Part shown: piece after piece, positions 54,418 through 63,495 of the stretch
Layout of the letters: each line of letters opens with the position of its first letter
Position numbering within the stretch: position 1 is the stretch's first letter
Notes under the pieces: generated by a model
Told to the model about the DNA's origin: nothing
Database searches by the model: none
What the model saw: the letters and a program-made list of their open reading frames with translations, nothing else
NCBI GenBank assembly: GCA_963777625.1
Contig: CAVZRO010000015.1
Span: 62,001-126,000, forward strand
Direction of reading: 5' to 3'
Length of the DNA stretch: 64,000 nt
Source of the DNA: DATDIC01 sp963777625
GTDB taxonomy: Bacteria > Pseudomonadota > Alphaproteobacteria > Acetobacterales > Acetobacteraceae
Position numbers and translations under genes: made by a program

Positions 54418-54801
54418 TCAACCAAGGGTTCGACCTGATGCGTCGCTGGAGAGCATTCGCCGCGTCGTGACGCACTGACGCTGCCTACGCGCTTCCGCAG
54501 CGCGCCAGAGGCCTTGGCGATGTGGGTGGCGATTGCATCCCATCAGCGCCGGCGACAGGGCATCGTACGGCGCCAGCCCAAGCTCCGTGAACCGGCCGCG
54601 AATGCGGGTCATGCGGTCGCGACTGGCGCCCCATTTGATCACCGACGAGACGAACGCGGCGAACTCCTGCGGGGCCCAGCCGGGTTCCTGAAACAGTTCG
54701 GGACGCACGAAGTCAAGACCATACAACAGATGCTTGGTGTTTTGTGACCGGGACACACCGGCGAGATCGTTCTGCGCGTGCCCATCCCACGCCCCGTTCA
54801 A
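54418..54801 (-). CDS. Hypothetical protein coupled to tonB
   Basis: An open frame of 127 codons whose TTG start overlaps the tonB stop by a few bases. Words such as KHLLYGLDFVRPELFQEPGW and MTRIRGRFTELGLAPYDALS look protein-like, but I recognise no family, and the last 40 residues look random. It may be a real short gene, a decayed one or chance. Without it, 54413-54797 is a gap with nothing else that I can see. Confidence 0.3.
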   Translation of the reverse strand: MNGAWDGHAQNDLAGVSRSQNTKHLLYGLDFVRPELFQEPGWAPQEFAAFVSSVIKWGASRDRMTRIRGRFTELGLAPYDALSPALMGCNRHPHRQGLWRAAEARRQRQCVTTRRMLSSDASGRTLG

Positions 54802-55655
54802 TTCGCCAGCACGTAGTCGATCTGAACCGAGACTGTGACTTGTCCTAGCATAAATCGTGGAGGAGCCGGCACCGCCGCACCGCGCACCATCGCCTCTGCG
54901 GCCGAATCCAGTATTGGTGAGCCTGACCCCCGCAGCACAGTCACAGCGGCCACGTGCCCAGACTGGTTGACGCTGAAACGAAGTGTCACGTGGCCTTCAA
55001 TGCCGCGTCGCCTGGCCGCCTCCGGATAGACCCTGTGCGCGGCCAGCCACGCTGCCAGCGCACGTTCCCAGGCCGCGTTCGCGGGCGCCGCAGCTTCAGG
55101 AGGGGGTGCGGCAGGCGTCGTCGAGGCAGTCGCGTCTGCATCTGGGACGTGCGCCTTGGCCGCGGGCGTGACAATCGCATTGCGTTGCCTGGCCGGCTGT
55201 GGGCGCTGGGGCGGTGGCGGGGCCCGCAGCGGAGGCAGCGGTAGCGGCTCCGCTTTCTCCGCCAGCACGGGGGGAGGCGGGGGCGGTATCGCCTCAGGCG
55301 ACGGAGGCAAAGCTGGTTGCTCCGGCGAAGCCACGACGTCGGGCACCGGTGGCACGATTGGCTGTTGCGGTTTCGCCGCGGCGGGAGCGGGCATCGCCTG
55401 AACGGGTGGCGGCAACGTGGCTATTGCTTCTGCCACGCTTGGTGATGGTGGGTTCGGTCGCGTGCGCGACGCTTCCGCAAACACCATATCGATGGCTGGC
55501 TGTGCTGGCGGATTTGGCGGCTCCTCGTGCGTGATCAACAGCAGCGCCGGAAGCACACCCAGAAGATGCACCAGCGCGGTTCCAATCGCCGCCGCAGGCC
55601 AATGCACCTTCCGCCGACTGAGTGGTCCCCATGGCCGCGTCGCGACCGGTTCCAT
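54798..55655 (-). CDS. tonB: Energy transducer TonB
   Basis: Couples inner-membrane proton motive force to outer-membrane receptors. About 285 residues from MEPVATRPWG: one membrane helix (AAIGTALVHLLGVLPALLLI), a long Pro-rich periplasmic spacer, then a TonB C-terminal domain (YPEAARRRGIEGHVTLRFSV, VLRGSGSPILDSAAEAMVRG). It lies 4 bases after the receptor gene, on the same strand, so the pair is dedicated. ExbB and ExbD are not in the window and must be supplied elsewhere. Confidence 0.9.
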   Translation of the reverse strand: MEPVATRPWGPLSRRKVHWPAAAIGTALVHLLGVLPALLLITHEEPPNPPAQPAIDMVFAEASRTRPNPPSPSVAEAIATLPPPVQAMPAPAAAKPQQPIVPPVPDVVASPEQPALPPSPEAIPPPPPPVLAEKAEPLPLPPLRAPPPPQRPQPARQRNAIVTPAAKAHVPDADATASTTPAAPPPEAAAPANAAWERALAAWLAAHRVYPEAARRRGIEGHVTLRFSVNQSGHVAAVTVLRGSGSPILDSAAEAMVRGAAVPAPPRFMLGQVTVSVQIDYVLAN

Positions 55656-55659
55656 CGTC

Positions 55660-57975
55660 TTAGAACGTGACCCGAATACCACCGAAGCCGCCGATTGGCG
55701 CCGCGAGGCTGTAGCTCCGCGGATTAGTTGCTCCCGGGGCTTGCGCGAGAAACACTGAACTGGTCGGCGAGAAGGTGCCGAACGTGTAATACCGTGCGTT
55801 CGTGATGTTCTCAGCCCAGGCGAAAAGCTGAATGTGGTTGGTCAACTGATATGACGTATTCAAGTTGACCGTGAAATATCCCGGTAGCGGCGGTGTAAGA
55901 TTGGCTTCGTCACCGAACAGGAAGGCTGTGCTGGCGCCGACGGCGGTTGCTCCGACGGTCCATTTGTCCGTCACCTTGTACTGGACACCAACCTTGACCT
56001 GATTCGCCGGTATGCCGGGCAGCCGATCGCCCCGTTGGATGGTGATATTGCCGTTTGGATCAGCGGCGGGATTGTTGCCGGATGCCTCCACAAACCCGCT
56101 TTGATAGGTCGCGCTGACGTAAGAATAGGCGATATAGGCCAGCCATCGTTTCGTCTTCAGATGCAACCCAACATCGATACCCTGCCGCAGCGTCTGGCCG
56201 ATATTGGCGAAGAACGCCCGCCCCTGCGTCACGCTGTTGATGAACGCGATGTCGTTGTCGAGCGTGCTGCGAAACAGCGCCATATTGTAGCCGAGGCTGA
56301 CCCCGTCCGACGGCAGAAAGCTGCCGCGTACGCCGGCTTCCACGGTATGCGATACGACCTGTTGCAGGTTCGGGTCGCCAACAAAGAAATTGGCCAGGCT
56401 GCAGGAGTTCTGCGGTCCCGCGCACGAGAGTTCGGCGGGCGTCGGCGCACGGTTGGCCACCGCGTAGCCGGCATAAGCCGTCAGCCACGGAGCAAACTGA
56501 TAGGTAACGCCGGCCGCCGGATTGAAGTGGTTATAGCTGTGATTGCCCGTCAGGTCGCCGCCATTCTGATCGTTGAGGCCAACCAGCGCCGCGTTGAACC
56601 GCCCGGACACTGTAACCGCGAGCTTTGGTGTCACGTTCAGTGTGTCGATCAGGTAAAGACCATACGTACCGTTCGAAACCGCAACACGTACCGGCGAGTT
56701 GGTGCCGGGCTCGTCGATCACCAGGCCCGGTCCGATGAATTCCCGGCTCAACGGCGTAAGCCCGCCGATATAGGAGGTCGCACTGAACATCGTCTGCGCC
56801 CCATCAAAACTGACGCCGGCGACCAGATTGTTCTTTAGCCCAAACACCTCGTTCGTGTTCGTGACCTGCGCCGACGCACCATAGGCGCTGGTATTCGTGG
56901 TCTGGTTGTCCAGCTCGGAATAGGGACCGCCGTTCAGGAAATCCGTTATGAACCCACCACCCAGCGTGGTGCTGAAGCCTCCGTCAAAACACAGCAATCC
57001 GGAGCCGTCATCACACGGCGTATCGTTCGGTGCATTCCCGTTGATCACGCGCTGCAGGAAGTAACGATAATAGGCCAGCGCCTGGATCGATGTGGTATCC
57101 GTGATATCCACGCTGCCTGTCAAGCTGACCGCACCATACTGATTGCTGATCTGGTTGGGCGCAGTGAACTGTGCGCCTGGGTCAACCGCCAGCAACTGCA
57201 CGGGCGACGTGCCAGGTCCGTTCAGCACAGAATGCGCCGCCGTGATGTTCAAGTGCACTTCGGCGCGGTCGTTTCGCCAACCGACATCACCGAACAGGTT
57301 CTGCTGGTTGGATGATTGCAGATCGCGCCAACCGCCCTGATGCAGCCCGTTCACCGCGACATAGGTGGAGGTCCCACCGGCACGCATGCCGTACTGAGCC
57401 TCGCCTTGCACCTGGCCGAAGGACCCGCCGGAAATATCACCTTCAGAACCCTGCCATGTGAACCCATTCTTGAGCTGGACGTTTACCGACCCACCCAGCG
57501 CATTCAGGCCGAATACTGGGTTGGAGCCTTCAAGATTGATCTTGTCGATAGCGATGTTCGGAATCAGGTCCCAATCCACCGTGTCACCGAAAGGCTGATT
57601 GAAGCGAACGCCATTGACGTACACTGCCAGGCCTTGCGGCGTTCCCTGCAGGGGCGACGCCGCGTATCCGTGATACAGGAGCGTCGGCTGAAACGGATTG
57701 CCAGAGGCGGAATCCAGCGAGACGCCGCTGACCTGCTGATTCAGTGAACGCACCAGATCGGGCGTCCCCTGTCGCGCAAGATCGCCGCTGTTCAGCACCT
57801 GCGTTTCGGCCGGCACGGTGTTGCGGTCAATACCGGAACCGATGAGCGGCGACGCGCCGACCACCTCCACTGGCGGCAATTCCGTCGTCGTCGGTGCCAT
57901 CGGCTGCGCGGTCTGGGCTGCCGCATTCCCGCCCAGCAACATTGCGCTCACCGCGACGATCGGCCCGGCCCGCAT
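55660..57975 (-). CDS. TonB-dependent outer-membrane receptor
   Basis: A 771-residue receptor: signal peptide ending GGNAAAQTAQ, N-terminal plug (DLVRSLNQQVSGVSLDSASG, GLAVYVNGVRFNQPFGDTVD, NPVFGLNALGGSVNVQLKNG), and a beta-barrel ending in GGFGGIRVTF with the terminal Phe typical of outer-membrane proteins. The plug/barrel layout is complete. Because it sits in a XoxF island with its own TonB, lanthanide or lanthanophore uptake is the leading idea, in analogy to receptors in lanthanide-uptake clusters of methylotrophs. Ligand is not provable from sequence. Confidence 0.9.
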   Translation of the reverse strand: MRAGPIVAVSAMLLGGNAAAQTAQPMAPTTTELPPVEVVGASPLIGSGIDRNTVPAETQVLNSGDLARQGTPDLVRSLNQQVSGVSLDSASGNPFQPTLLYHGYAASPLQGTPQGLAVYVNGVRFNQPFGDTVDWDLIPNIAIDKINLEGSNPVFGLNALGGSVNVQLKNGFTWQGSEGDISGGSFGQVQGEAQYGMRAGGTSTYVAVNGLHQGGWRDLQSSNQQNLFGDVGWRNDRAEVHLNITAAHSVLNGPGTSPVQLLAVDPGAQFTAPNQISNQYGAVSLTGSVDITDTTSIQALAYYRYFLQRVINGNAPNDTPCDDGSGLLCFDGGFSTTLGGGFITDFLNGGPYSELDNQTTNTSAYGASAQVTNTNEVFGLKNNLVAGVSFDGAQTMFSATSYIGGLTPLSREFIGPGLVIDEPGTNSPVRVAVSNGTYGLYLIDTLNVTPKLAVTVSGRFNAALVGLNDQNGGDLTGNHSYNHFNPAAGVTYQFAPWLTAYAGYAVANRAPTPAELSCAGPQNSCSLANFFVGDPNLQQVVSHTVEAGVRGSFLPSDGVSLGYNMALFRSTLDNDIAFINSVTQGRAFFANIGQTLRQGIDVGLHLKTKRWLAYIAYSYVSATYQSGFVEASGNNPAADPNGNITIQRGDRLPGIPANQVKVGVQYKVTDKWTVGATAVGASTAFLFGDEANLTPPLPGYFTVNLNTSYQLTNHIQLFAWAENITNARYYTFGTFSPTSSVFLAQAPGATNPRSYSLAAPIGGFGGIRVTF

Positions 57976-58129
57976 GCCACCGCCTCCTCATCACGACGCT
58001 TGGCAGTCATTAGGAAGGCCCGAGCCAGCGAAGGCTATGGCAAAAATTCCCGAATTTCGCGAGAATGTTTCCCGAAATTGCTGCCCGGCCTGGAACGGGC
58101 GTGGGAAACACAGGGACAGGAAGCCGTCT

Positions 58130-59494
58130 ATGCCGCTCCGTCTGCGGCTTATTGTCGTGATCGGGCTGGTGCTGCTGGTCAGTCTCGCCGGAGGCAGTCT
58201 GCAGGTGGCTTGGCGTGCCGCCGGCCAGGTGCGCACGGAGTTGAATGCTGCGCTCAACGTAGGTGCCAATACGGTACGCAATGATCTGCACGACCTGTCC
58301 TTGTCGGACGACCGGTCCGCCGAATTTCGGCATCTCATCGCGACGTTTGACGGCAACCGCCATGTCCAGGCCGCTCTGCTTGACGTGCAGGATCAGCCGC
58401 TCGCGACGTCAAAACTGCTGCTTCCGACGCACCCGGCCCCTGGCTGGTTCCTTAACCTGATCGGTGCCAACCCGACCGTCCGGCGCTTCTCCGTCCCGCG
58501 TGCTGGCCGTGATGGCGCCGCCATCATATTGCGAGCCGATCCGGTCAACGAAGTCGGCGAGGTCTGGGGCGAAGCCCGCGATTCTCTGCTTGTCCTCGGC
58601 GGTTTTGCGGCCCTGACCGCGTTGTTGATTTCTGCTGCTGTCGGTCGTGCCTTGCGTCCGCTTGAGAATCTGTCGGCCGCCTTCACGCGTATCGCCAACG
58701 GTGACTACCACGGCAAGGTGCCGGAACAAGGCCCGCCGGAGCTCGCGCGACTGGCCATCGGCTTCAACCTTATGTCGGAACGGCTGGCGATGACCGCCGC
58801 GCAAAATCGCCGACTGCACGAACGGCTTCTCACATTGCAGGCGGAAGAGCGCGCCGATCTCGCGCGTGATCTGCATGACGAGGTCGGACCGCTGCTGTTC
58901 GCTGTCGATATGACCGCGGCGACAATCGAACGCTTGGCGGACAGTGGCTGCGGCGCCGACATCCCGACACATGTGCGATCGATACATGACGCGGTCACAC
59001 ACATGCAGCGACACGTAAGGACTCTACTGGAACGACTCCGACCGCTGCAGACCATCGGACTGGAGGCGGCAATCGATCGCCTGGTCGCGTTCTGGCAAAG
59101 CCGTCGGCCCGAAGTCCATTTCGACGTCAATATCTCTATCGAAGCTGATCAGATCGACGACGATGTGAAAGAGACGATGTATCGCGTGGTGCAGGAAGCG
59201 GTGAGCAATGCGATCCGTCACGGGGAGCCACGACACGTGGAGATCATCATCGCGGACGGCGCGTCGCGTGGAATCCGTATCGAGGTAATAGACGACGGCA
59301 TCGGCATGCCAAAAGACGACGTCACCTCGCGTGACCACAGGCGGTTCGGTCTGATCGGCATGCGTGAGCGCGTGATGGCGATGGCTGGTTCCTTATCGAT
59401 CCACCACGGACGCGACGGGAAGGGGCTGGCGCTCATCGCGCAACTGCCAAATACCGATCCGCTCCAATCGGGTGAAGCGGACCAACCGGAATGA
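58130..59494 (+). CDS. Sensor histidine kinase (NarL-type, HisKA_3)
   Basis: About 454 residues from the ATG at 58130 (CAGGAAG upstream): a membrane helix near the N-terminus, a periplasmic sensing region of about 140 residues, a second helix (LLVLGGFAALTALLISAAVG), a HAMP linker, then the HisKA_3 dimerisation helix with H249 (RDLHDEVGPLLF) and an ATPase domain (EAVSNAIRHG, VIDDGIGMP, GLIGMRERVMAM). It overlaps the response regulator gene by four bases. The signal is unknown; the site diverging from the TonB receptor suggests a role in metal or methanol sensing. Confidence 0.9.
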   Translation: MPLRLRLIVVIGLVLLVSLAGGSLQVAWRAAGQVRTELNAALNVGANTVRNDLHDLSLSDDRSAEFRHLIATFDGNRHVQAALLDVQDQPLATSKLLLPTHPAPGWFLNLIGANPTVRRFSVPRAGRDGAAIILRADPVNEVGEVWGEARDSLLVLGGFAALTALLISAAVGRALRPLENLSAAFTRIANGDYHGKVPEQGPPELARLAIGFNLMSERLAMTAAQNRRLHERLLTLQAEERADLARDLHDEVGPLLFAVDMTAATIERLADSGCGADIPTHVRSIHDAVTHMQRHVRTLLERLRPLQTIGLEAAIDRLVAFWQSRRPEVHFDVNISIEADQIDDDVKETMYRVVQEAVSNAIRHGEPRHVEIIIADGASRGIRIEVIDDGIGMPKDDVTSRDHRRFGLIGMRERVMAMAGSLSIHHGRDGKGLALIAQLPNTDPLQSGEADQPE

Positions 59495-60108
59495 AAATCC
59501 TCCTGGTCGACGATCACGTGATTGTCCGCAGCGGCCTGCGCAACCTGCTGACATCGATGATGGACGCCCGGATTTCCGAGGCAGCGACCGGCCGTGACGC
59601 GCTGGCACGGCTGCGCCAGGATCGACCCGATATTGTGTTGCTCGACCTGAACCTTCCGGGCATCGGTGGACTCGAGCTGTTGCGCAGGATGCTGCGGGAC
59701 GACAAGGATCTGCGGATCCTGGTGTTGAGCATGCACGCCGAACCGCTCTATGTCGCGCGCGCGATGGAACTCGGTGCCCGCGGGTATCTCAGCAAGAACA
59801 CCTCCGCCGAAGAACTTCTCACCGCTTTGCGCCGCGTAGCCGACGGTGGTCACTACATCGAGAACGAGATCGCGCAGGAGCTGGCGCTACGAGCGATCGG
59901 ACCGGAAAACGGGCTGCGTGAACTCACCGAGCGTGACCTGGAAATCATGCGCTTACTTGCCGAGGGCATGGGCCTCGCCGAAATCGCGGACGCGCTCGGC
60001 ATCAGCTACAAGACGATCGCCAACGCCTGCAGCCAGATCAAGGCTAAGCTCGGCGTGACGCGCACCAACGACCTGATTCGGCTGGCGATGACGCTGGGCG
60101 TCGCGTAA
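59491..60108 (+). CDS. LuxR/NarL-type response regulator
   Basis: A 205-residue regulator: receiver domain with the acidic pocket (LLVDDH) and phosphoacceptor D52 (IVLLDLNLPG), then a LuxR-type helix-turn-helix (LTERDLEIMRLLAEGMGLAE, ISYKTIANACSQIKAKLGV). Overlaps the kinase gene (ATGA), making a clear cognate pair. It is the last gene of the methanol island and a candidate regulator of xoxF, pqq or the receptor genes. Confidence 0.92.
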   Translation: MKILLVDDHVIVRSGLRNLLTSMMDARISEAATGRDALARLRQDRPDIVLLDLNLPGIGGLELLRRMLRDDKDLRILVLSMHAEPLYVARAMELGARGYLSKNTSAEELLTALRRVADGGHYIENEIAQELALRAIGPENGLRELTERDLEIMRLLAEGMGLAEIADALGISYKTIANACSQIKAKLGVTRTNDLIRLAMTLGVA

Positions 60109-60368
60109 GCGGCGGCGCCGCGCTGGGCTTTGGTACCGATCCACACGATCACCAACGCACTGGCCTCGAGCGCCCCTGGCAGTAGTCGCGAAAGCCTGGG
60201 GGCCCTCGCTCGGTGCTCCGGCAGCAACCAAAAGCCCCTGGCAAAGTGGAAGCGGTGCAGCTCCGTCGCGGATCTGCCGACCCGTCCGAGGGCAATCGGC
60301 TCGCTGGCAACTGCACAACCGCCAATCGCGAGCTTGGAATCCGTCCGCCAATGCTGTTCCCTGTACCC

Positions 60369-61682
60369 ATGCGCCGCATCAATCTGCACCACGAAACCGA
60401 CTGGGACGGCTGGCGCGCCGCCACCCGGGAACTGGCATTGGCCGACATATCCCCCGAGCAAGTGCGCTGGCGGATCGACCCGGCTCATCCCCACCAACCC
60501 GCGGCCGCCGAACGTGGCAGCTTCGCGATCTCCCGTACCTTCATCGCATTGGCGGCGCAGGCGATTCAGGCGCGCGACCCCGAGCGGTTCGACCTGCTCT
60601 ACCGGCTCGTCTGGCGCGCCCGTGGCGGTGAACGCGTGCTTGAGGATATTGCCGACCCGGAGATGCGCCGGGCTCGCGGCCTAGCGTTGGCCGTGCGGGC
60701 CGAGCAGCACCGCATGCGCTCTCAGCTTCGCTACCTGCCGGTGGAAAATGGCCGGCGTTATCTGGGTTGGTACCGGCCGGCGCATTTTGTGCTGGAGGCC
60801 AACGCGCAACTTTTACACCGGCGGTTCGGCGAGCTTCAGGTCTCCATCCTGACCCCGGACAGCAGCGGCCATTGCGACGCCACCGGGTTACGCTTCGGCC
60901 CGGGCGTGGACCCTGCCGCGGTCGCTGACGACGCCGCGCTCGCCGCATATTGGCGCGCGTATGGCGCCGAACTGCTGGAAGCGTCCCGTCCCGGCACTTC
61001 CGTTCCCGAAGCGGAGCCGCTGATCGACGAACCCTGGCCGCCAGATCGGCCGGCGCTCGGGCCGGTGGTTATGCCGATGGGCGCCGATGCGGGTATCGAC
61101 GCCGCCGTACGCGAGGCCGCCGACTGTCGCCGCTGCCATCTCTGGGAGCCGGCGACACAGACCGTGTTCGGCGAAGGCCCGGCGCATGCCCGCGTGATGT
61201 TCATCGGCGAGCAGCCCGGCGATCAGGAAGACATCATCGGCCGACCGTTCGTCGGGCCGGCGGGGTTGATGCTGGACCGGGCCATGGTGGAGGCTGGTAT
61301 CGATCGCCGCACGGCCTACGTCACCAATGCCGTAAAGCATTTCAAGTTCACCCCGCGCGGCAAGCGCCGCATCCACCAAACCCCTGAAACGCCCGAAATC
61401 CAGGCGTGCCGCTTCTGGCTGGACGTGGAGCGGGTGAGCCTGGCACCCAAGCTGGTGGTCCTGCTCGGGGGCACGGCCGCCCGTGCCGTGCTAGGCCGGG
61501 CTGTGACAATCGGTCGCGAGCGGGGCCGTCCGATCAAGCTATCGGACACCGAGACTGCATTCGTGACCGTGCACCCCTCGTTCCTGCTACGCGTCCCCGA
61601 CGAGGACGCCAAACGGCGCGAATACCGCGCTTTCGTGGAGGACCTGAAGAAAGTGGCGCAACTGGCCGGCCAGTTGGGCTGA
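60369..61682 (+). CDS. UdgX-type uracil-DNA glycosylase fused to a DUF4130-type N-terminal domain
   Basis: A two-domain protein of about 437 residues. The N-terminal ~240 residues belong to the DUF4130 type (SFAISRTFIALAAQAIQARD, RYLGWYRPAHFVLEANAQLL). The C-terminal part is a family-4-like uracil-DNA glycosylase of the UdgX type: ADCRRCHLWEPATQTVFGEG, FIGEQPGDQEDIIGRPFVGP, and the UdgX-specific KRRIHQTP loop, whose His forms a covalent bond with the DNA after uracil removal. TVHPSFLL near the end is the second catalytic-type motif. The start could also be the ATG at 60351. The region before it (60109-60368) holds nothing I can name. Confidence 0.87.
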   Translation: MRRINLHHETDWDGWRAATRELALADISPEQVRWRIDPAHPHQPAAAERGSFAISRTFIALAAQAIQARDPERFDLLYRLVWRARGGERVLEDIADPEMRRARGLALAVRAEQHRMRSQLRYLPVENGRRYLGWYRPAHFVLEANAQLLHRRFGELQVSILTPDSSGHCDATGLRFGPGVDPAAVADDAALAAYWRAYGAELLEASRPGTSVPEAEPLIDEPWPPDRPALGPVVMPMGADAGIDAAVREAADCRRCHLWEPATQTVFGEGPAHARVMFIGEQPGDQEDIIGRPFVGPAGLMLDRAMVEAGIDRRTAYVTNAVKHFKFTPRGKRRIHQTPETPEIQACRFWLDVERVSLAPKLVVLLGGTAARAVLGRAVTIGRERGRPIKLSDTETAFVTVHPSFLLRVPDEDAKRREYRAFVEDLKKVAQLAGQLG

Positions 61683-61842
61683 TCGCCGTGGCAAAGCCTC
61701 AGGCTGACACGTTGGTGCAAGCTGGGTCAGCAAAACCGGTACCCGGCGCTGGTGTTCCATAAGCGCGTGCGGTAACCGGGCCACGGCGCGCCCCCATTAC
61801 GTGAAACAGCGGGACGCGACATGACGCGTGGACGCGATCGGA

Positions 61843-62448
61843 TCACCCCGCTCCCACCATCCGCAGTGCGAGCTCCGCCATCCGCTCCGACATCTCATCC
61901 AGCTTGAGCCGCCCGGCGGGGCGATGCCAAGTGTACGCCCACGAAACCATTCCGCCGATCGCCAGGGCGGCCAAGTGCACGTCGTGTACAGCGAATTCGC
62001 CCGCGGCGACACCTTCGGCAAGCAACTTGGACAGCACGTGGTCGAACTGCTTGCGCAGCGTGTTGATCTTCGCCAGCGCCGCGGGTTCCAGATTCTTCTC
62101 CTCGCGGAAGAAGATGGCAATGTTGGCCTGCCGGCTCAGCACGACTTTGGTAAAGTCGATCATCGCCTGGCGCAGCCGCTCGGTCGGGGTTCCGGGGCAT
62201 TCTGCCGCGTTCGCAACGGCGGCCAGCGACAGCTCGATCGTCGGTGTGCAGAGCGCCGCGAGAAGCCCGGTCTTGCTGCGAAAATGCGAGTAGATGAACG
62301 GCTTGGTGACACCGAGAGCGGCAGCAATGTCGTCCAGCGTGGTGGCGGTAAAGCCGTGGGCGTAGAATAGCGCGACCGCTTGCTGCAGGATGCGCTCGCG
62401 TTTGCCGGCCTGGATCTCTTCGCGCGTGCGCTCAGCCATTCCGCTCAT
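61843..62448 (-). CDS. TetR-family transcriptional regulator
   Basis: A 201-residue repressor-type protein with the N-terminal helix-turn-helix (GFTATTLDDIAAALGVTKPF, IYSHFRSKTGLLAAL) and a C-terminal ligand-binding domain similar to the TetR_C group of fatty-acid/acyl regulators. Start MSGMAERTREE at 62448; MAERTREE at 62439 is an alternative. It diverges from the SDR gene with an 83-base gap, so it probably represses that gene and itself. Confidence 0.9.
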   Translation of the reverse strand: MSGMAERTREEIQAGKRERILQQAVALFYAHGFTATTLDDIAAALGVTKPFIYSHFRSKTGLLAALCTPTIELSLAAVANAAECPGTPTERLRQAMIDFTKVVLSRQANIAIFFREEKNLEPAALAKINTLRKQFDHVLSKLLAEGVAAGEFAVHDVHLAALAIGGMVSWAYTWHRPAGRLKLDEMSERMAELALRMVGAG

Positions 62449-62531
62449 GACACGGGAGTGTATGCGTCCTCCGGCGGGTTTCAAACCGGGCCGTCGTGTT
62501 ACACTGGCGCAGGGTCGGAGAGGAGACGAGC

Positions 62532-63299
62532 ATGGCTGGAATTATAGAGGGAAAGTCCGCGCTGATCACCGGCGCCGGCAGCGGGATCGGTCGGGCGACG
62601 GCGCTTGCGTTCGCACGGGAGGGGGCGCGTGTGATCGTCGCGGACCTCGCCGGCGATGCCGCGCAGGACACGGTGGCGATGATCAACGCAGTTGGCGGCC
62701 AGGCCATGTCGGTGGTGTGCGAGGTGACCGACAGCACACAGGTCCAGGCGATGATCGCCACCGCGACCGGTGCCTATGGCCGGATCGATTGTGCGTTCAA
62801 CAATGCCGGCATCGCCGCATACCAGGTGGACGCGTCCGGAAAGAAGACCGCCGAGTGGTCGGAGGCTGCGTTCGATCGCATGGTGGCGGTCAATCTCAAA
62901 GGCGTCTGGCTCTGCATGAAGCATGAGATTCTGCACATGCAGGCGAACGGCGGCGGTGCGATCGTGAATACTGGGTCGATCGGCGGCCTGGTCGGCCTGC
63001 CTACATCTTCGGCGTACGTGGCGGCGAAGCACGGTGTGCTCGGGCTGACCAGGACGGCGGCGATCGAATATGCCGCGGACAAGATCCGGGTGAATGCGGT
63101 GTGCCCTGGTTACATCCGCACCAAAATGACCGAGGACGTGATGCGACGCCGGGGCGATGAGGTGATGGCGTTGGTTCCATTCAAGCGAATGGGGGAACCG
63201 GAGGAAATTGCTGAGATGGTCGCGTGGCTTTGTTCCGACCGCGCATCATATGTCAGCGGGGCGTGCTATAACGTGGACGGTGGGTATATGGCGCTGTGA
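62532..63299 (+). CDS. SDR-family oxidoreductase
   Basis: A 255-residue classical short-chain dehydrogenase: NAD(P)-binding TGAGSGIGRA, NNAG motif (DCAFNNAGIA), catalytic Ser in TGSIGG and Tyr-x3-Lys (AYVAAK), and the C-terminal CPGYIRT and VSGACYNVDGGYMA typical of FabG-like enzymes. An acidic residue after the second strand (IVADL) suggests NAD preference. GGAGAGGAGACGAGC precedes the ATG. Substrate unknown; divergence from a TetR regulator suggests a substrate-induced catabolic step. Confidence 0.92.
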   Translation: MAGIIEGKSALITGAGSGIGRATALAFAREGARVIVADLAGDAAQDTVAMINAVGGQAMSVVCEVTDSTQVQAMIATATGAYGRIDCAFNNAGIAAYQVDASGKKTAEWSEAAFDRMVAVNLKGVWLCMKHEILHMQANGGGAIVNTGSIGGLVGLPTSSAYVAAKHGVLGLTRTAAIEYAADKIRVNAVCPGYIRTKMTEDVMRRRGDEVMALVPFKRMGEPEEIAEMVAWLCSDRASYVSGACYNVDGGYMAL

Positions 63300-63495
63300 C
63301 CGCGGAGCGCCGCCGACTGCAACGAGAACGGCCGGTACAGACAAGGAAGTTTGCACCCGGCCCGATACCGCTGCGCCAGAATTTTTCCGTGATAAAAATC
63401 AAATCTCAGTCACGAATGATTATTCATAAAATCGTTGCGCAGTTGGCCGCCTCCATTCTAAACTACTCCTTAACGATAACTGTGGGAGGGCGGCT

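Noticed and set aside
61700..61730. Third copy of the 41-base repeat near CGTTGGTGCA
   Set aside because: Only about ten bases match; the rest differs, so it is most likely chance.
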